Shown here one piece after another: positions 28,808 through 37,169 of a DNA stretch of 41,703 nt (positions are counted from its first letter, which is position 1; every line of letters starts with the position of its first letter). The DNA comes from Pseudomonadota bacterium (GTDB taxonomy: Bacteria > Pseudomonadota > Gammaproteobacteria > Burkholderiales > Burkholderiaceae_C): positions 1-41,703 of the forward strand of contig JAGTRL010000003.1 of NCBI GenBank assembly GCA_018261815.1, in the 5' to 3' direction. A model generated the notes under the pieces. The model worked only from the letters and a program-made list of their open reading frames with translations. It did not search any database and was not told where the DNA came from. A program made the position numbers and the translations under genes.

Positions 28808-30522
28808 CGCGGCTGGTGCGCGCTGCGCGCGGGCTTGTGGTCCACGGGTTCGTCCGCCGCGCCGGCGCCGCCGAGCATGGCTTCGGCATGGGCACGGCTG
28901 GTGCCGGCCAGCCGCTCGCCGCCGAGCATGCGCGCCACCTCGCTGACGCGCGCCTCCCCCGCCACCGGCTGCACGTCGCTGATGGTGGCGCGGCCCTGCA
29001 TCGCCTTGGACACGACGAAATGGTGGTCGGCACAGGCTGCCACCTGCGCCAGGTGCGTGACCGCCAGCACCTGGCTGCTGCCGCCGAGCTGCTTCATCAT
29101 GCGGCCGACCTGGTAGGCGACGCTGCCGCCGACGCCGGCGTCGATCTCGTCGAAGATCAGCGTCGGTGCCGCCGCACCTTTGGCTTCGCCGGCGCGGCTG
29201 GTGGTCACCGCGATGGCCAGTGCCAGGCGCGACAGTTCGCCGCCCGATGCCACCTTGACCAGCCCCCGCGGGCTGCTGCCGGCATGGCCGGCCACCCGGA
29301 ACTCTGCGCTCTCCAGGCCAAAGGCCTGCGGCGTTTCCACCGGCGTCAGCGCCACCTCGAAACGCCCGCCGGCCATGCCCAGCTGCTGCATGACCTGCGT
29401 CACCGCGGCGGACAGCTTCGGCGCGGCCGCGCGGCGCAGCTTGCCGATGCGTTGCGCTTCACTGCGCCAGGCAATCTGCGACTGCTGCTGTGCGGTTTCC
29501 AACGCGGCCAGGTCGGTGGCGGCGTCGACCGAGCGCAGCTCCTGCTTCCAGCCGGCCAGCAGCGCCGGCAGTTCGGCTGGCGGCCGCCGGTAGCGCCGTG
29601 CCAGCGACAGCCAGCTCGACAGCCGCGCGTCCAGCTCGGCGAGGCGCGCCGGGTCGGGCTCGCTGCGGTCGAGATAGGTATGCAGGCTGTGCGCCGCGTC
29701 CTGCAGCTGCGCCTGTGCGCCCTGCAGCACCTCGAGCACCGCGGCCAGGCCGGTGTCGTAGCGCGTCAGGTCTTCCAATGCGTCGATGGCCTGGCTGGCC
29801 AATGCGTCGGCCGCCGGCTCGCCATCAGTCAGCGCCAGCAGCGCGGCGCGCACACCGTCGAGCAGCGACTGCGCATGCGCCAGACGCTGGTGTTCGGCAT
29901 TCAGTTCCTCCCACTCGTCGTCGCCCGGCGCGAGCTTGTCGACCTCGCCGATCTGCCAGGCCAGGCGTTCACGCTCGCGTTCCAGCGTCTCGCCGCGGGC
30001 GCGGGCATCGGCCAGCGCCGCTTCGGCCGCCTTCCAGGCCTGCCACAGCGCGGCCAGCCGGCTGGTGTCGGCGCCGGCCTGCTCGTCGAGCAGCGCGCGC
30101 ACGGCGGCGGGCCGCGTCAGGCTCTGCCACGCATGCTGGCCGTGGATGTCCACCAGTTGCTCGCCGGCTTCGCGCAGCTGGCTGACGGTGGCCGGGCTGC
30201 CGTTGATCCACGCACGGCTCTTGCCCTGGCTATCGATGCTGCGGCGCAGCAGCAGTGTGTCGCTTCCGCTGTCGAAGCCGGCTTCGTCCAACCAGCCGAT
30301 CAGCGCCGGCGCCGTGTCGAACTCGGCCGTGACCTCGGCGCGGGTGCAGCCTTCGCGCACCATGCCGGCGTCGCCGCGGCCGCCCAGGGCCAGTTGCAGC
30401 GCATCGATCAGGATCGACTTGCCCGCGCCGGTTTCGCCGGTCAGCACCGAAAGGCCGGCCTGCAGCTCCACCTCGAGCTGGCTGACGATGACCACGTCAC
30501 GGAGCGTCAAGCGGCGCAGCAT
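28804..30522 (-). CDS. recN: DNA repair protein RecN
   Basis: A 572-residue SMC-like ATPase involved in double-strand-break repair. Walker A GETGAGKS is at 29-36, with a central coiled coil (roughly 150-350) and a C-terminal ABC-type half carrying [12 protein letters not shown] and Walker [13 protein letters not shown]. The gene is flanked by nadK upstream (six-base gap) and rapZ downstream (ATGA overlap). The C-terminal tail after [10 protein letters not shown] is not conserved. No LexA-type operator was recognised nearby. Confidence 0.96.
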   Translation of the reverse strand: MLRRLTLRDVVIVSQLEVELQAGLSVLTGETGAGKSILIDALQLALGGRGDAGMVREGCTRAEVTAEFDTAPALIGWLDEAGFDSGSDTLLLRRSIDSQGKSRAWINGSPATVSQLREAGEQLVDIHGQHAWQSLTRPAAVRALLDEQAGADTSRLAALWQAWKAAEAALADARARGETLERERERLAWQIGEVDKLAPGDDEWEELNAEHQRLAHAQSLLDGVRAALLALTDGEPAADALASQAIDALEDLTRYDTGLAAVLEVLQGAQAQLQDAAHSLHTYLDRSEPDPARLAELDARLSSWLSLARRYRRPPAELPALLAGWKQELRSVDAATDLAALETAQQQSQIAWRSEAQRIGKLRRAAAPKLSAAVTQVMQQLGMAGGRFEVALTPVETPQAFGLESAEFRVAGHAGSSPRGLVKVASGGELSRLALAIAVTTSRAGEAKGAAAPTLIFDEIDAGVGGSVAYQVGRMMKQLGGSSQVLAVTHLAQVAACADHHFVVSKAMQGRATISDVQPVAGEARVSEVARMLGGERLAGTSRAHAEAMLGGAGAADEPVDHKPARSAHQPR

Positions 30523-30528
30523 GAGGGT

Positions 30529-31404
30529 TTAGACCACGCCTTCGTGCCAGCGCAGCTTGCGGCGAAGGGTGGCGTAGTAGCTCCAGCCCCGTGGATGCAG
30601 GAAGCGCACCTTGTGCGCCGAGCGTCGCACGCGCACCTGGTCGCCATGCAGCAGGCTGGCCAGGCTCTGCATGTCGAAGTTGGCCGAAGCGTCGCGCCCC
30701 GCCACCACCTCGATGCGGATCTCATTGTGGTCGGGCAGCACGATCGGTCGGTTCGACAAGGTGTGCGAGGCGATCGGCACCAGCAGCAGCCCGCCGATGC
30801 CGGGGTGCATGATCGGCCCGCCGGCCGACAGCGCATAGGCGGTGCTGCCGGTGGGCGAGGCGATGATCAGGCCGTCGGCACGCAGGTTGGCGACGAACTC
30901 GTCACCGATGTCGATGCGCAATTCGACCATGCTGGCGGTGGCGCCGCGGCTGACCACTACCTCATTCATCGACAGGCCGTCGAAGATCTTGTCGCCGTCG
31001 CGCCAGACGCCGCCTTCGATCATCGTGCGGTGCTCTTCTTCGTAGTCGCCGGCGACCATGCTCTGCAGTGTCTCGCGGTAGTGGGCCAGCGGCACGTCGG
31101 TGATGAACCCCAGCCGCCCCTGATTGATGCCCACCAGCGGCAGGTTGTGGCGCGCCAGCTCGCGCGCAATGCCGAGCATGGTGCCGTCACCACCGACCAC
31201 CACGGCGATGTCGCAGCGCCGGCCCATCTCCGATGGCGACAGCGCTTCATAGTCGGTGACACCGGTGTTCAGCGCGGTGGCCGCGTCGAAGGACACCTCC
31301 AGGCCCAGACGCACCAGGAACTGGGCGATGTCCTCGAGCAGCGGCCGGATGCCATGGGCCTGGTATTTACCCACGATGGCGGCGTGATGGAATCGCGACG
31401 GCAT
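30529..31404 (-). CDS. nadK: NAD kinase
   Basis: A 291-residue ATP-NAD kinase making NADP+. The GGDGTML motif, the NE residues in SMNEVVV, and the conserved [14 protein letters not shown] loop are present. I start at ATG 31404 ([15 protein letters not shown]), which matches the family; an ATG nine bases upstream is possible. A TGTAAT hexamer on the minus strand lies seven bases before this ATG with no ribosome site. It is divergent from hrcA across about 69 bases and heads nadK-recN-rapZ. Confidence 0.95.
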   Translation of the reverse strand: MPSRFHHAAIVGKYQAHGIRPLLEDIAQFLVRLGLEVSFDAATALNTGVTDYEALSPSEMGRRCDIAVVVGGDGTMLGIARELARHNLPLVGINQGRLGFITDVPLAHYRETLQSMVAGDYEEEHRTMIEGGVWRDGDKIFDGLSMNEVVVSRGATASMVELRIDIGDEFVANLRADGLIIASPTGSTAYALSAGGPIMHPGIGGLLLVPIASHTLSNRPIVLPDHNEIRIEVVAGRDASANFDMQSLASLLHGDQVRVRRSAHKVRFLHPRGWSYYATLRRKLRWHEGVV

Positions 31405-31460
31405 GCGACCCATTACACCATAGGGCCCGCGGCGGGGCGCTGTGCCGCAGGCCATGTCCG

Positions 31461-31466
31461 TACAAT
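31461..31466 (+). promoter_or_regulatory. -10-like hexamer TACAAT before hrcA
   Basis: TACAAT ends seven bases before the ATG at 31474. If it is the -10 element, transcription would begin near that ATG and the in-frame ATG at 31465, which overlaps the hexamer, could not be the start. No CIRCE inverted repeat was seen in the nadK-hrcA gap. Confidence 0.4.
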
Positions 31467-31473
31467 GAAAATC

Positions 31474-32502
31474 ATGCTGGACGAGCGCGCAAAAACCCTG
31501 CTCAAGGCCCTGGTCGAGCGCTACATCGCCGAAGGCCATCCCGTCGGTTCGCGCACGCTGTCGCGGGCCAGCGGGCTGGAGCTGTCGCCGGCCACCATCC
31601 GCAACGTCATGGCCGACCTGGAGGAATTGGGGCTGATCGCCAGCCCGCACACCTCGGCCGGGCGTGTGCCCACCGCGCGCGGCTACCGACTGTTCGTCGA
31701 CACCATGCTGACGGCGCGGCCGGTGAACCTGGCCGAGGTGCCGCCGGAAATGGCCGCGGTGCGCGAACAGCTGCACCCCGACCAGCCTCAGCGTGTGATT
31801 GCGCAGGCCGCCAACCTGCTGTCCAGCCTGTCCAACTTCGTCGGCGTGGTCACCGCACCGCGCAAGGCCAGCGTCTTCCACCACATCGAGTTCCTGCGCC
31901 TGGGCGAGCGGCGTGTGCTGGTGATCCTGGTGGCACCCGACGGCGACGTGCAGAACCGCGTGATCTTCACCGCGCGCGACTATTCGCAAGGCGAACTGAT
32001 CGAGGCTACCAACTACCTGAACATGCACTATGCCGGCCTGAGCATCGAAGAGGTGCGCGAGCGGCTGAAGCACGAGATCGAGGCGCTGCGCGGCGAGATC
32101 GCCGCGCTGATGCAGGCCGCAGTGCAGGCCGGCAGCGAGGTGCTGGCCGAAAGCACCGAGCAGGTGGTGGTCAGCGGCGAGCGGAAGCTGCTCGACGTGC
32201 CCGCCTTCGGCAACGACATGGGCAGCCTGCGCAAGCTGTTCGACGTGTTCGAGCAGAAGACCGAGCTGATGCGGCTGCTTGACGTGAGCAGCCGCGCCGA
32301 GGGCGTGCGCATCTATATCGGTGGCGAGAGCCACGTCGTGCCTTTCGAGGAGCTGTCGGTCGTCACCGCACCCTACGAAGTGGATGGCCGCATCGTCGGC
32401 ACGCTGGGTGTGATCGGCCCCACCCGCATGGCCTACGAGCGCATGATCCAGATCGTCGACATCACGGCCCGGCTGGTGAGCAATGCGCTGAGTGCCAAGT
32501 AG
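31474..32502 (+). CDS. hrcA: Heat-inducible transcription repressor HrcA
   Basis: A 342-residue repressor of class I heat-shock genes that binds CIRCE operators and depends on GroEL for activity. The N-terminal winged helix contains [23 protein letters not shown] and [16 protein letters not shown] (read in sections). The C-terminal half includes [17 protein letters not shown] and [14 protein letters not shown]. The start is chosen at ATG 31474 ([10 protein letters not shown]); an alternative ATG three codons upstream overlaps the putative -10 hexamer. The gene stands before the CAU-anticodon tRNA. Confidence 0.93.
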   Translation: MLDERAKTLLKALVERYIAEGHPVGSRTLSRASGLELSPATIRNVMADLEELGLIASPHTSAGRVPTARGYRLFVDTMLTARPVNLAEVPPEMAAVREQLHPDQPQRVIAQAANLLSSLSNFVGVVTAPRKASVFHHIEFLRLGERRVLVILVAPDGDVQNRVIFTARDYSQGELIEATNYLNMHYAGLSIEEVRERLKHEIEALRGEIAALMQAAVQAGSEVLAESTEQVVVSGERKLLDVPAFGNDMGSLRKLFDVFEQKTELMRLLDVSSRAEGVRIYIGGESHVVPFEELSVVTAPYEVDGRIVGTLGVIGPTRMAYERMIQIVDITARLVSNALSAK

Positions 32503-32509
32503 CGCTGCC

Positions 32510-32515
32510 TACAAT
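32510..32515 (+). promoter_or_regulatory. -10-like hexamer upstream of the tRNA gene
   Basis: TACAAT ends 12 bases before the tRNA 5' end at 32528, suitable for a start around 32521 and a short 5' leader. The -35 position falls in the end of hrcA (around 32487-32492) and is a weak match. Confidence 0.45.
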
Positions 32516-32527
32516 GCTTGTGCAGGC

Positions 32528-32604
32528 GGGCCGTTAGCTCAGTTGGTCAGAGCAGAGGACTCATAATCCTTTGGTCGCTGGTTCGAGCCCAGCACGGCCT
32601 ACCA
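32528..32604 (+). tRNA. tRNA with CAT anticodon (elongator Met, or Ile2 after lysidine modification)
   Basis: A full cloverleaf can be drawn. The acceptor GGGCCGT pairs with ACGGCCT and has a G-U wobble at 1-72. The D arm is GCTC...GAGC, the anticodon stem GAGGA/TCCTT has loop CTCATAA (anticodon CAT), and the T arm is GCTGG-TTCGAGC-CCAGC. Discriminator A and an encoded CCA follow. It is not the initiator, which lacks a paired 1-72 position. The anticodon and T arms (TTGGTCGCTGG) resemble enterobacterial tRNA-Ile2 (ileX), so the choice between Met and Ile2 is open. The promoter is probably the TACAAT just upstream. Confidence 0.93.
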
Positions 32605-33105
32605 ACACTCTCAAGGCTCTTTCCAGCGTGGGCAGGGAGTTCTTGCCAGCGTTTGTGATTTGACAGGCATGAACGGGTCGCGCTTCGCCGGCCATGCATG
32701 AGATCTCGGCGCCTGTAGGCCGGCATCGAAGTCGATGATCTCGGTTGACCAACGGTTGCTGACCGCGTTGGCCACCGTCATGCGCATCTGCAGGCCCTGT
32801 GGCGACAGGTCGATGCCATACGCCGGCCCCGGTTCGACGATATTCATGTCGGCTTGGGGATCGACCAACCGGCTCAGCGCATCGCGCAGCCCTTGTCCGT
32901 GCATGCCTGTCGTGGTCCTGCCTCCTCGCCATGCCCCGCAGCACCGGGGTCAGTGCACCGCAGCCTGGCACAGGTATCGTCCACGCTCAAAGCCAATGCG
33001 TGCGCTGCAGGCCAGGCCTTGATCCAGGCGAACGGCCGCAACGCCGTGTGACGGACCGAGGGCGCCAGTGCGCGAGAATGCGGCAACGCCCACCGGACCG
33101 ACGCC
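32605..33105. other. 501-base gap with a decayed gene and no intact CDS
   Basis: The region between the tRNA and the Crp/Fnr gene holds a minus-strand remnant of a DUF59/MIP18 gene (32611-32904, listed separately) and otherwise only short, unconserved frames. No terminator with a T-tract follows the tRNA. A TTGAT-containing half-match to an FNR box lies at 33019-33032, too weak to call. The frame across the tRNA that ends GRAGLEPATKGL is a by-product of the tRNA sequence. Confidence 0.6.
32611..32904 (-). pseudogene. Remnant of a DUF59/MIP18 metal-sulfur cluster assembly gene
   Basis: The first 48 or so residues resemble the start of DUF59 (PaaD/SufT-like) proteins. LRDALSRLVDPQADMNIVE and YGIDLSPQGLQMRMTV align by eye with the DPEVGxNIVDLGLVY pattern. 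The similarity then stops: the expected TxxACP segment with its conserved Cys and the C-terminal PPW region are missing. The ATG at 32904 has a GAGGAGG stretch too far upstream to be certain. Intact relatives function in Fe-S protein maturation. I read this as a truncated, probably non-functional gene beside the redox operon; a short real protein is less likely. Confidence 0.55.
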
Positions 33106-33816
33106 TTGGACCACCGATCTCACGCCAGCGGCTTTGATATTGCCCGCTACCTGTCGCTTCAGCCCCTGTTCCAGGAGATGGACGGCGAAGAGCTGCAGCG
33201 TCTGGCCGAAGGCTGCAGCCCTGCCCGGTTGAGCCGCGGCGACATGGTTTTTCGCGTGGGCGAGCCCTGCGAGGCCTTCCATGTCATGGTCACGGGGCAG
33301 GTCAAACTGTTCGTGCTGTCGCCGGCCGGCCAGGAGAAGGTGATCGAGATCGTCGGCCCGGGCCAAAGCTTTGCCGAAGCGCTGATGTTCACCCACCGGC
33401 CCTACATCGTCAATGCGCAGGCGCTGGCCGATTCACTGGTGCTGTCGGTCGGCAAGCAGGCCGTGCTCGACGAGATCGGGCGCGATTCGCGCTTCGCGCT
33501 GCGCATGCTGGCCGGCATCTCGCGCCGGCTGCATGGCCTGGTGCGCGATGTGCAGGCCTACGCGCTGCACAGCGGCGCGCAGCGCGTCATCGGCTACCTG
33601 CTGCGCGACAGGGCTGTCGACGACAGCCATCCCGATGAACCCTTCACCGTGACCTTGCCGGTGAGCAAGGCGACGATCGCCTCGCGCCTGTCGCTGACGC
33701 CGGAGTACTTCTCGCGCGTGCTGCACGAGTTCGAAGCCGCCGGGTTGGTGCGCATCGACAAACGCGATGTGCACATCCTCGACCCGAAGCGCCTGGCCAC
33801 CTATCAGGCGCCCTGA
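33106..33816 (+). CDS. Crp/Fnr family transcriptional regulator
   Basis: A 236-residue regulator. The N-terminal cyclic-nucleotide-type sensor barrel (about 15-130) contains VFRVGEPCEAFHVMVTGQVK, and the C-terminal winged helix has VSKATIASRLSLTPEYFSRV (about 185-204). The N-terminal cysteine cluster of true FNR is missing; only two scattered Cys occur (residues 37 and 51). It therefore looks more like the DNR/NnrR or CooA-type branches that sense NO, CO or redox through other ligands. TTG 33106 is the only reasonable start. The gene converges on the redox operon with a 13-base overlap, which makes that operon a plausible target. Confidence 0.9.
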   Translation: MDHRSHASGFDIARYLSLQPLFQEMDGEELQRLAEGCSPARLSRGDMVFRVGEPCEAFHVMVTGQVKLFVLSPAGQEKVIEIVGPGQSFAEALMFTHRPYIVNAQALADSLVLSVGKQAVLDEIGRDSRFALRMLAGISRRLHGLVRDVQAYALHSGAQRVIGYLLRDRAVDDSHPDEPFTVTLPVSKATIASRLSLTPEYFSRVLHEFEAAGLVRIDKRDVHILDPKRLATYQAP

Positions 33817-35726
33817 CGCGGCACCGCCGGCGCTGCGCCCGAGGGCGTGAAGGCGTCGGAGAAGCAGAACGATTCGCCCAGGCCTTGCGCCAGGAAGGCG
33901 GGCACCGCCGCCTCGACCATCTTCACCGAACCGCAGGCATAGACCTCGTGGCCGCTCAGGTCGGGGAAGTCCTCGAGCATGGCCTCGTGCACCAGCCCGC
34001 GCCGGCCGGTCCAGCCGTCGCCCGGCGCACCGTCGGACAGCACCGGCACGACCTGGAAGTTGTCGTGCTCGCGCTGCCAGCGTTCGGTCAGGTCGAGCAG
34101 GTACAGGTCGTCGCGGTGTCGCACCCCCCAGTACAGGCGCATCGGCCGGCGGATGCCGCGATGGAATGCGTCCTCGACGATGCTCTTGATCGGCGCGAAG
34201 CCGGTGGCGCCGGCGACGAAGAGGATCGGCCGTTCGCTTTCATGCAGCGTGAAGCGGCCCAGCGGGCCTTCCAGGCGCAGGCTGTCGCCGACCTTCAGTT
34301 GATTGAAAACGAAGCTCGTGAAGCGACCGCCCGGAATCAGCCGCACGTGCAGCTCGATGAATTGGTTGTCGTGCGGCGGGTTGGCGAAGGAGAACGCGCG
34401 CCGCTGGCCGTCGTCGAGCACGATGTTCAGGTACTGGCCGGCAGCGAAGTCCAGCCGCTCGCCCTCGGGCAGCGCCAGCAGCAGGCGTTTCACATCGGCG
34501 GCCAGCGGCTCGATACGCACCACGCTGCCGACCAACTGGCGCACAACGTTGCCGCCCGCGGGCGCCATCGACTCGACCTCGATTTCCAGGTCCTCCAGCG
34601 GCACGGCACAACACATCAGCGCCTGCCCGCGCGCGCGCATGGCCTCTGTCAGCACGGCGGGCTGGTAGGCGCCCTGTTCGACGCGGCCGTTGAGCACCGT
34701 GCACAGGCACAGACCGCAGCCGCCGGCGCGGCAGTCGTAGCGCAGCGGCAGGTCGGCGCGCAGCCCGGCTTCGAGCAGCGTCTCGCCGCTGCGCACCGTC
34801 ACCGGCACGGCGCCGGGGTGCACGGTCAGGTGCAGCGCTGCGGCCTTCGCGCCGCCGCGCCGCCAGCGCAACCACGGCAGCGCCAGCAGCAGCGCGGTCG
34901 CGCCACCCATCAGCGCCCACACCGAGCCCAGCGGCCAGTCGTCGATCAGCGGCAGCAGCGGCAGCAGGAACCAGTCGAGCTGCAGTGCGGTTGGCGACAC
35001 ATCGAGCTGCGCGGGGCCGCCCTGGCTGGCCACCGGCAGCCCCAACGACAGCACGATCAGCGTCACGCTCACACTGATGGCGATGGGCCGTGGTGGCTGC
35101 GTGCTGGCCTTTGGCACGCGCTGCACATGCACCCACATCAGCAGCAGCGTGAGCAGCGGCACACCGATGTGGATGAAGACCAGCAGCGAGAAGAAGCGGT
35201 CGCTGACGCTGGCCGGGTAGATGAAGTTGCGCATCAGCGCGCCGCCAAAGCTGGGCAGCCAGTCCAGCCACTCGAAGCTGGCGGTGATGACGAACTGTGC
35301 CAGTTGATCCCAGGGCAGCATGTAGCCGTTGACGCCGGCCACGTAGACCAGCCAGATCAGCACCACGCCAGTGACCCACGAAAACCAGCGAAAACCGCGC
35401 AGCCGGTCGAAGGCGAAGTAGCGCAGCATGTGGATCACCATGGTCACCACCATCGCGTCGGACGCATAGCGGTGCAGGCTGCGCAGCACGCTGCCCGCAA
35501 GCCACGGCGCGTTTGTCACCATCTCTACCGAACGGTAGGCGCCGGTCACGCTGGTGTTGAAAAACGCAAAAAGCACCAGGCCGGTGCCGCAGACGATCCA
35601 GAACAGGAAGAAGCTGATCGCGCCCAGGTGGTACAGCGGGTTCAGGCGGTCACCGAAGGCGCGGTTGAACAGCGCCTCGGCGTGCATGAACAACCAGCGC
35701 AGCAGCCGCTGCAGCGCCGCGATCAT
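33804..35726 (-). CDS. Cytochrome b - [2Fe-2S] ferredoxin - FAD/NAD(P)H reductase fusion protein
   Basis: A 640-residue three-part membrane protein. Residues 1-290 form a cytochrome b/b6-type domain with two H-x13-H heme pairs, His85/His99 and His186/His200, and several membrane helices. Residues 296-385 are a plant-type [2Fe-2S] ferredoxin with C332, C337, C340 and C372. Residues 395-615 are a ferredoxin-reductase module with FAD motif RAFS at 443-446, nucleotide-binding GATGFAPIKS and a CGS at 598-600. The predicted path is NAD(P)H to FAD to 2Fe-2S to heme b, like a single-chain NADH:quinone or heme donor. The ATG overlaps the upstream stop (ATGA). The true acceptor is unknown. Confidence 0.92.
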   Translation of the reverse strand: MIAALQRLLRWLFMHAEALFNRAFGDRLNPLYHLGAISFFLFWIVCGTGLVLFAFFNTSVTGAYRSVEMVTNAPWLAGSVLRSLHRYASDAMVVTMVIHMLRYFAFDRLRGFRWFSWVTGVVLIWLVYVAGVNGYMLPWDQLAQFVITASFEWLDWLPSFGGALMRNFIYPASVSDRFFSLLVFIHIGVPLLTLLLMWVHVQRVPKASTQPPRPIAISVSVTLIVLSLGLPVASQGGPAQLDVSPTALQLDWFLLPLLPLIDDWPLGSVWALMGGATALLLALPWLRWRRGGAKAAALHLTVHPGAVPVTVRSGETLLEAGLRADLPLRYDCRAGGCGLCLCTVLNGRVEQGAYQPAVLTEAMRARGQALMCCAVPLEDLEIEVESMAPAGGNVVRQLVGSVVRIEPLAADVKRLLLALPEGERLDFAAGQYLNIVLDDGQRRAFSFANPPHDNQFIELHVRLIPGGRFTSFVFNQLKVGDSLRLEGPLGRFTLHESERPILFVAGATGFAPIKSIVEDAFHRGIRRPMRLYWGVRHRDDLYLLDLTERWQREHDNFQVVPVLSDGAPGDGWTGRRGLVHEAMLEDFPDLSGHEVYACGSVKMVEAAVPAFLAQGLGESFCFSDAFTPSGAAPAVPRQGA

Positions 35727-37159
35727 GCTGGCGCCTGCAGACCCAACTGCGCACCCGGCTGCCGCAGCGCGCGCACCACCACCACCACGAAGAGCAGGCC
35801 GCCGACGATGGCCAGCAAGCCGCCCAGCCCCATCAGCCCCATACCCGCCACCTCGGCGCTGCTGCGCAGCACCTGCTCGCTGCCGGCCACCTTGCGCTGC
35901 ACCCCGTAGCCGCCCGACCAGACCAGGCCGACGATGTGCAGCAGCTGGCCGGCGCCATACAGATAGGGCTGTGCCACGGCCAGCCGGCCTTGCGGCGTGC
36001 CGTAGCCCAAGCGCGGCAGCAGCTGGTAGACCAGGCCCATCAGCGCCAGCGTCACGCCGACGATGCAGCCGTGGTAATGCGCTGGGATCTTGACGTTGTT
36101 GCCGCCGATCAGCAGCCCGATCAGGCCGCCGGCGGCGAACAGCAGCATCGACGAGACCAGCGCGGCGCGCAGCGGCCGGCGCGTCGCCTCGATACCGCGC
36201 AGCGGCAGCAGCGACAGCAGCACCGCCAGCGCCACCGGCAAGATGGCCACGCCGCCGCCGAAGCGCATGGCCGCGGTGTGCAGGTTGCGGTGCTCGACGC
36301 TGGCGACGTCGTGCGCCAGGTAGGCATAGGGCGTGACGAAGACGCTGGCCAGCGCCAGCGCGAACATCAGCAGCGCGATGCGGGGGCTCAACGGCACGCG
36401 CGCGCCGCAGGCCTGCGCCAGCCACAGCCAGCCGACCAGCATTAGCAGCGTCCAGGTGAACTGCAGCGCGTGGCCGCCGCCCCAGAACAGGATCTCGTAG
36501 TAGGCCTTGCCGTCCAGCGCCGTGGGCACCACCGCCAGCGACCAGACAAAGGCCATCAGCGCGATGGCGGCCGACACCGCGCTGGCATTGAGGCCGAAGC
36601 GCAGCGCATCGGCGCCGCCGAACATGCCGCCCAGGCGCGGCGCGGCGATCAAGGCGCGCAGCACCTGCAGCGCGAAGCCGGCGGCAAAGGCCACCAGCCC
36701 GGCCAGGAACATCGGCCCTTCCAGCACCGGGATGTAGTTGGCCATGATCGGCGTGCCGGGCGAGATGAAGGCGCCCAGCGCCATCAGCACCGTGCCGCCG
36801 CCGCACAGGCCGAGCGCGACCCAGCTCCAGGACTCGACCCGCGGCGTGGCGTTCAGGCTCCACAGCATGCCGGCCATGGCGGCGAACCACACCCCCACCG
36901 ACAGGTCCACATGCACCACCAGCGCGACGCGGAAGAAGTCGGCCACCGGCAGCCACTGGTTGATGCCGGGCGTGCGCGCTGCCACCAGCAGGATCGAGAA
37001 CACGCCCGAGCCGACCAGCGCCAGCAGCCCGAGCCACAGCCAGGCGCGCGTCAAGGCACGCTGCTCCGTGGTGGGCATGGGCAGGCTGTAGTCGTGGGAC
37101 GCTGCGGCCGCGCCGCGCTGTGAAGGGGCCAGCGCCGAGGGATTGACCAGGGTGTTCAT
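35723..37159 (-). CDS. Divergent heme-copper oxidase / nitric oxide reductase-like subunit I
   Basis: A 478-residue protein with about 12 hydrophobic helices and a COX1-like heme-ligand layout. His83 (VVHVDLS) fits low-spin heme in helix II, His230 (FWGGGHALQF) fits helix VI, and His361/His363 (AHYHG) fit the helix X pair. The helix VI tyrosine of oxidases is Phe234. In helix VII the expected His-His is best aligned to His283-Asp284 (LAHD), with His290 and His294 as other candidates. It therefore lacks a standard CuB/Tyr site. NO reductase-like or redox-transfer activity is inferred, not shown. It lies between the two cytochrome b fusions and overlaps the next gene by ATGA. Confidence 0.8.
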   Translation of the reverse strand: MNTLVNPSALAPSQRGAAAASHDYSLPMPTTEQRALTRAWLWLGLLALVGSGVFSILLVAARTPGINQWLPVADFFRVALVVHVDLSVGVWFAAMAGMLWSLNATPRVESWSWVALGLCGGGTVLMALGAFISPGTPIMANYIPVLEGPMFLAGLVAFAAGFALQVLRALIAAPRLGGMFGGADALRFGLNASAVSAAIALMAFVWSLAVVPTALDGKAYYEILFWGGGHALQFTWTLLMLVGWLWLAQACGARVPLSPRIALLMFALALASVFVTPYAYLAHDVASVEHRNLHTAAMRFGGGVAILPVALAVLLSLLPLRGIEATRRPLRAALVSSMLLFAAGGLIGLLIGGNNVKIPAHYHGCIVGVTLALMGLVYQLLPRLGYGTPQGRLAVAQPYLYGAGQLLHIVGLVWSGGYGVQRKVAGSEQVLRSSAEVAGMGLMGLGGLLAIVGGLLFVVVVVRALRQPGAQLGLQAPA

Positions 37160-37169
37160 GCGAAGGCTC

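Noticed and set aside
28816-31473. Long in-frame extension upstream of hrcA
   Set aside because: It runs antisense through recN and nadK, has no conserved sequence, and HrcA has its normal N-terminus at 31474.
31405-31473. CIRCE operator in the nadK-hrcA gap
   Set aside because: No TTAGCACTC-N9-GAGTGCTAA-like inverted repeat is present.
32561-32971. Minus-strand frame ending GRAGLEPATKGL
   Set aside because: The tail is the translation of the tRNA antisense strand, a familiar artefact; the rest has no family resemblance.
33019-33032. TTGAT-containing possible FNR box upstream of the Crp/Fnr gene
   Set aside because: Only one half-site matches; the second half agrees at too few positions.
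35727-37037. In-frame N-terminal extension of the cytochrome b-reductase fusion
   Set aside because: It is the wrong frame of the heme-copper-like gene; the cytochrome b domain begins normally at ATG 35726, which overlaps the preceding stop.
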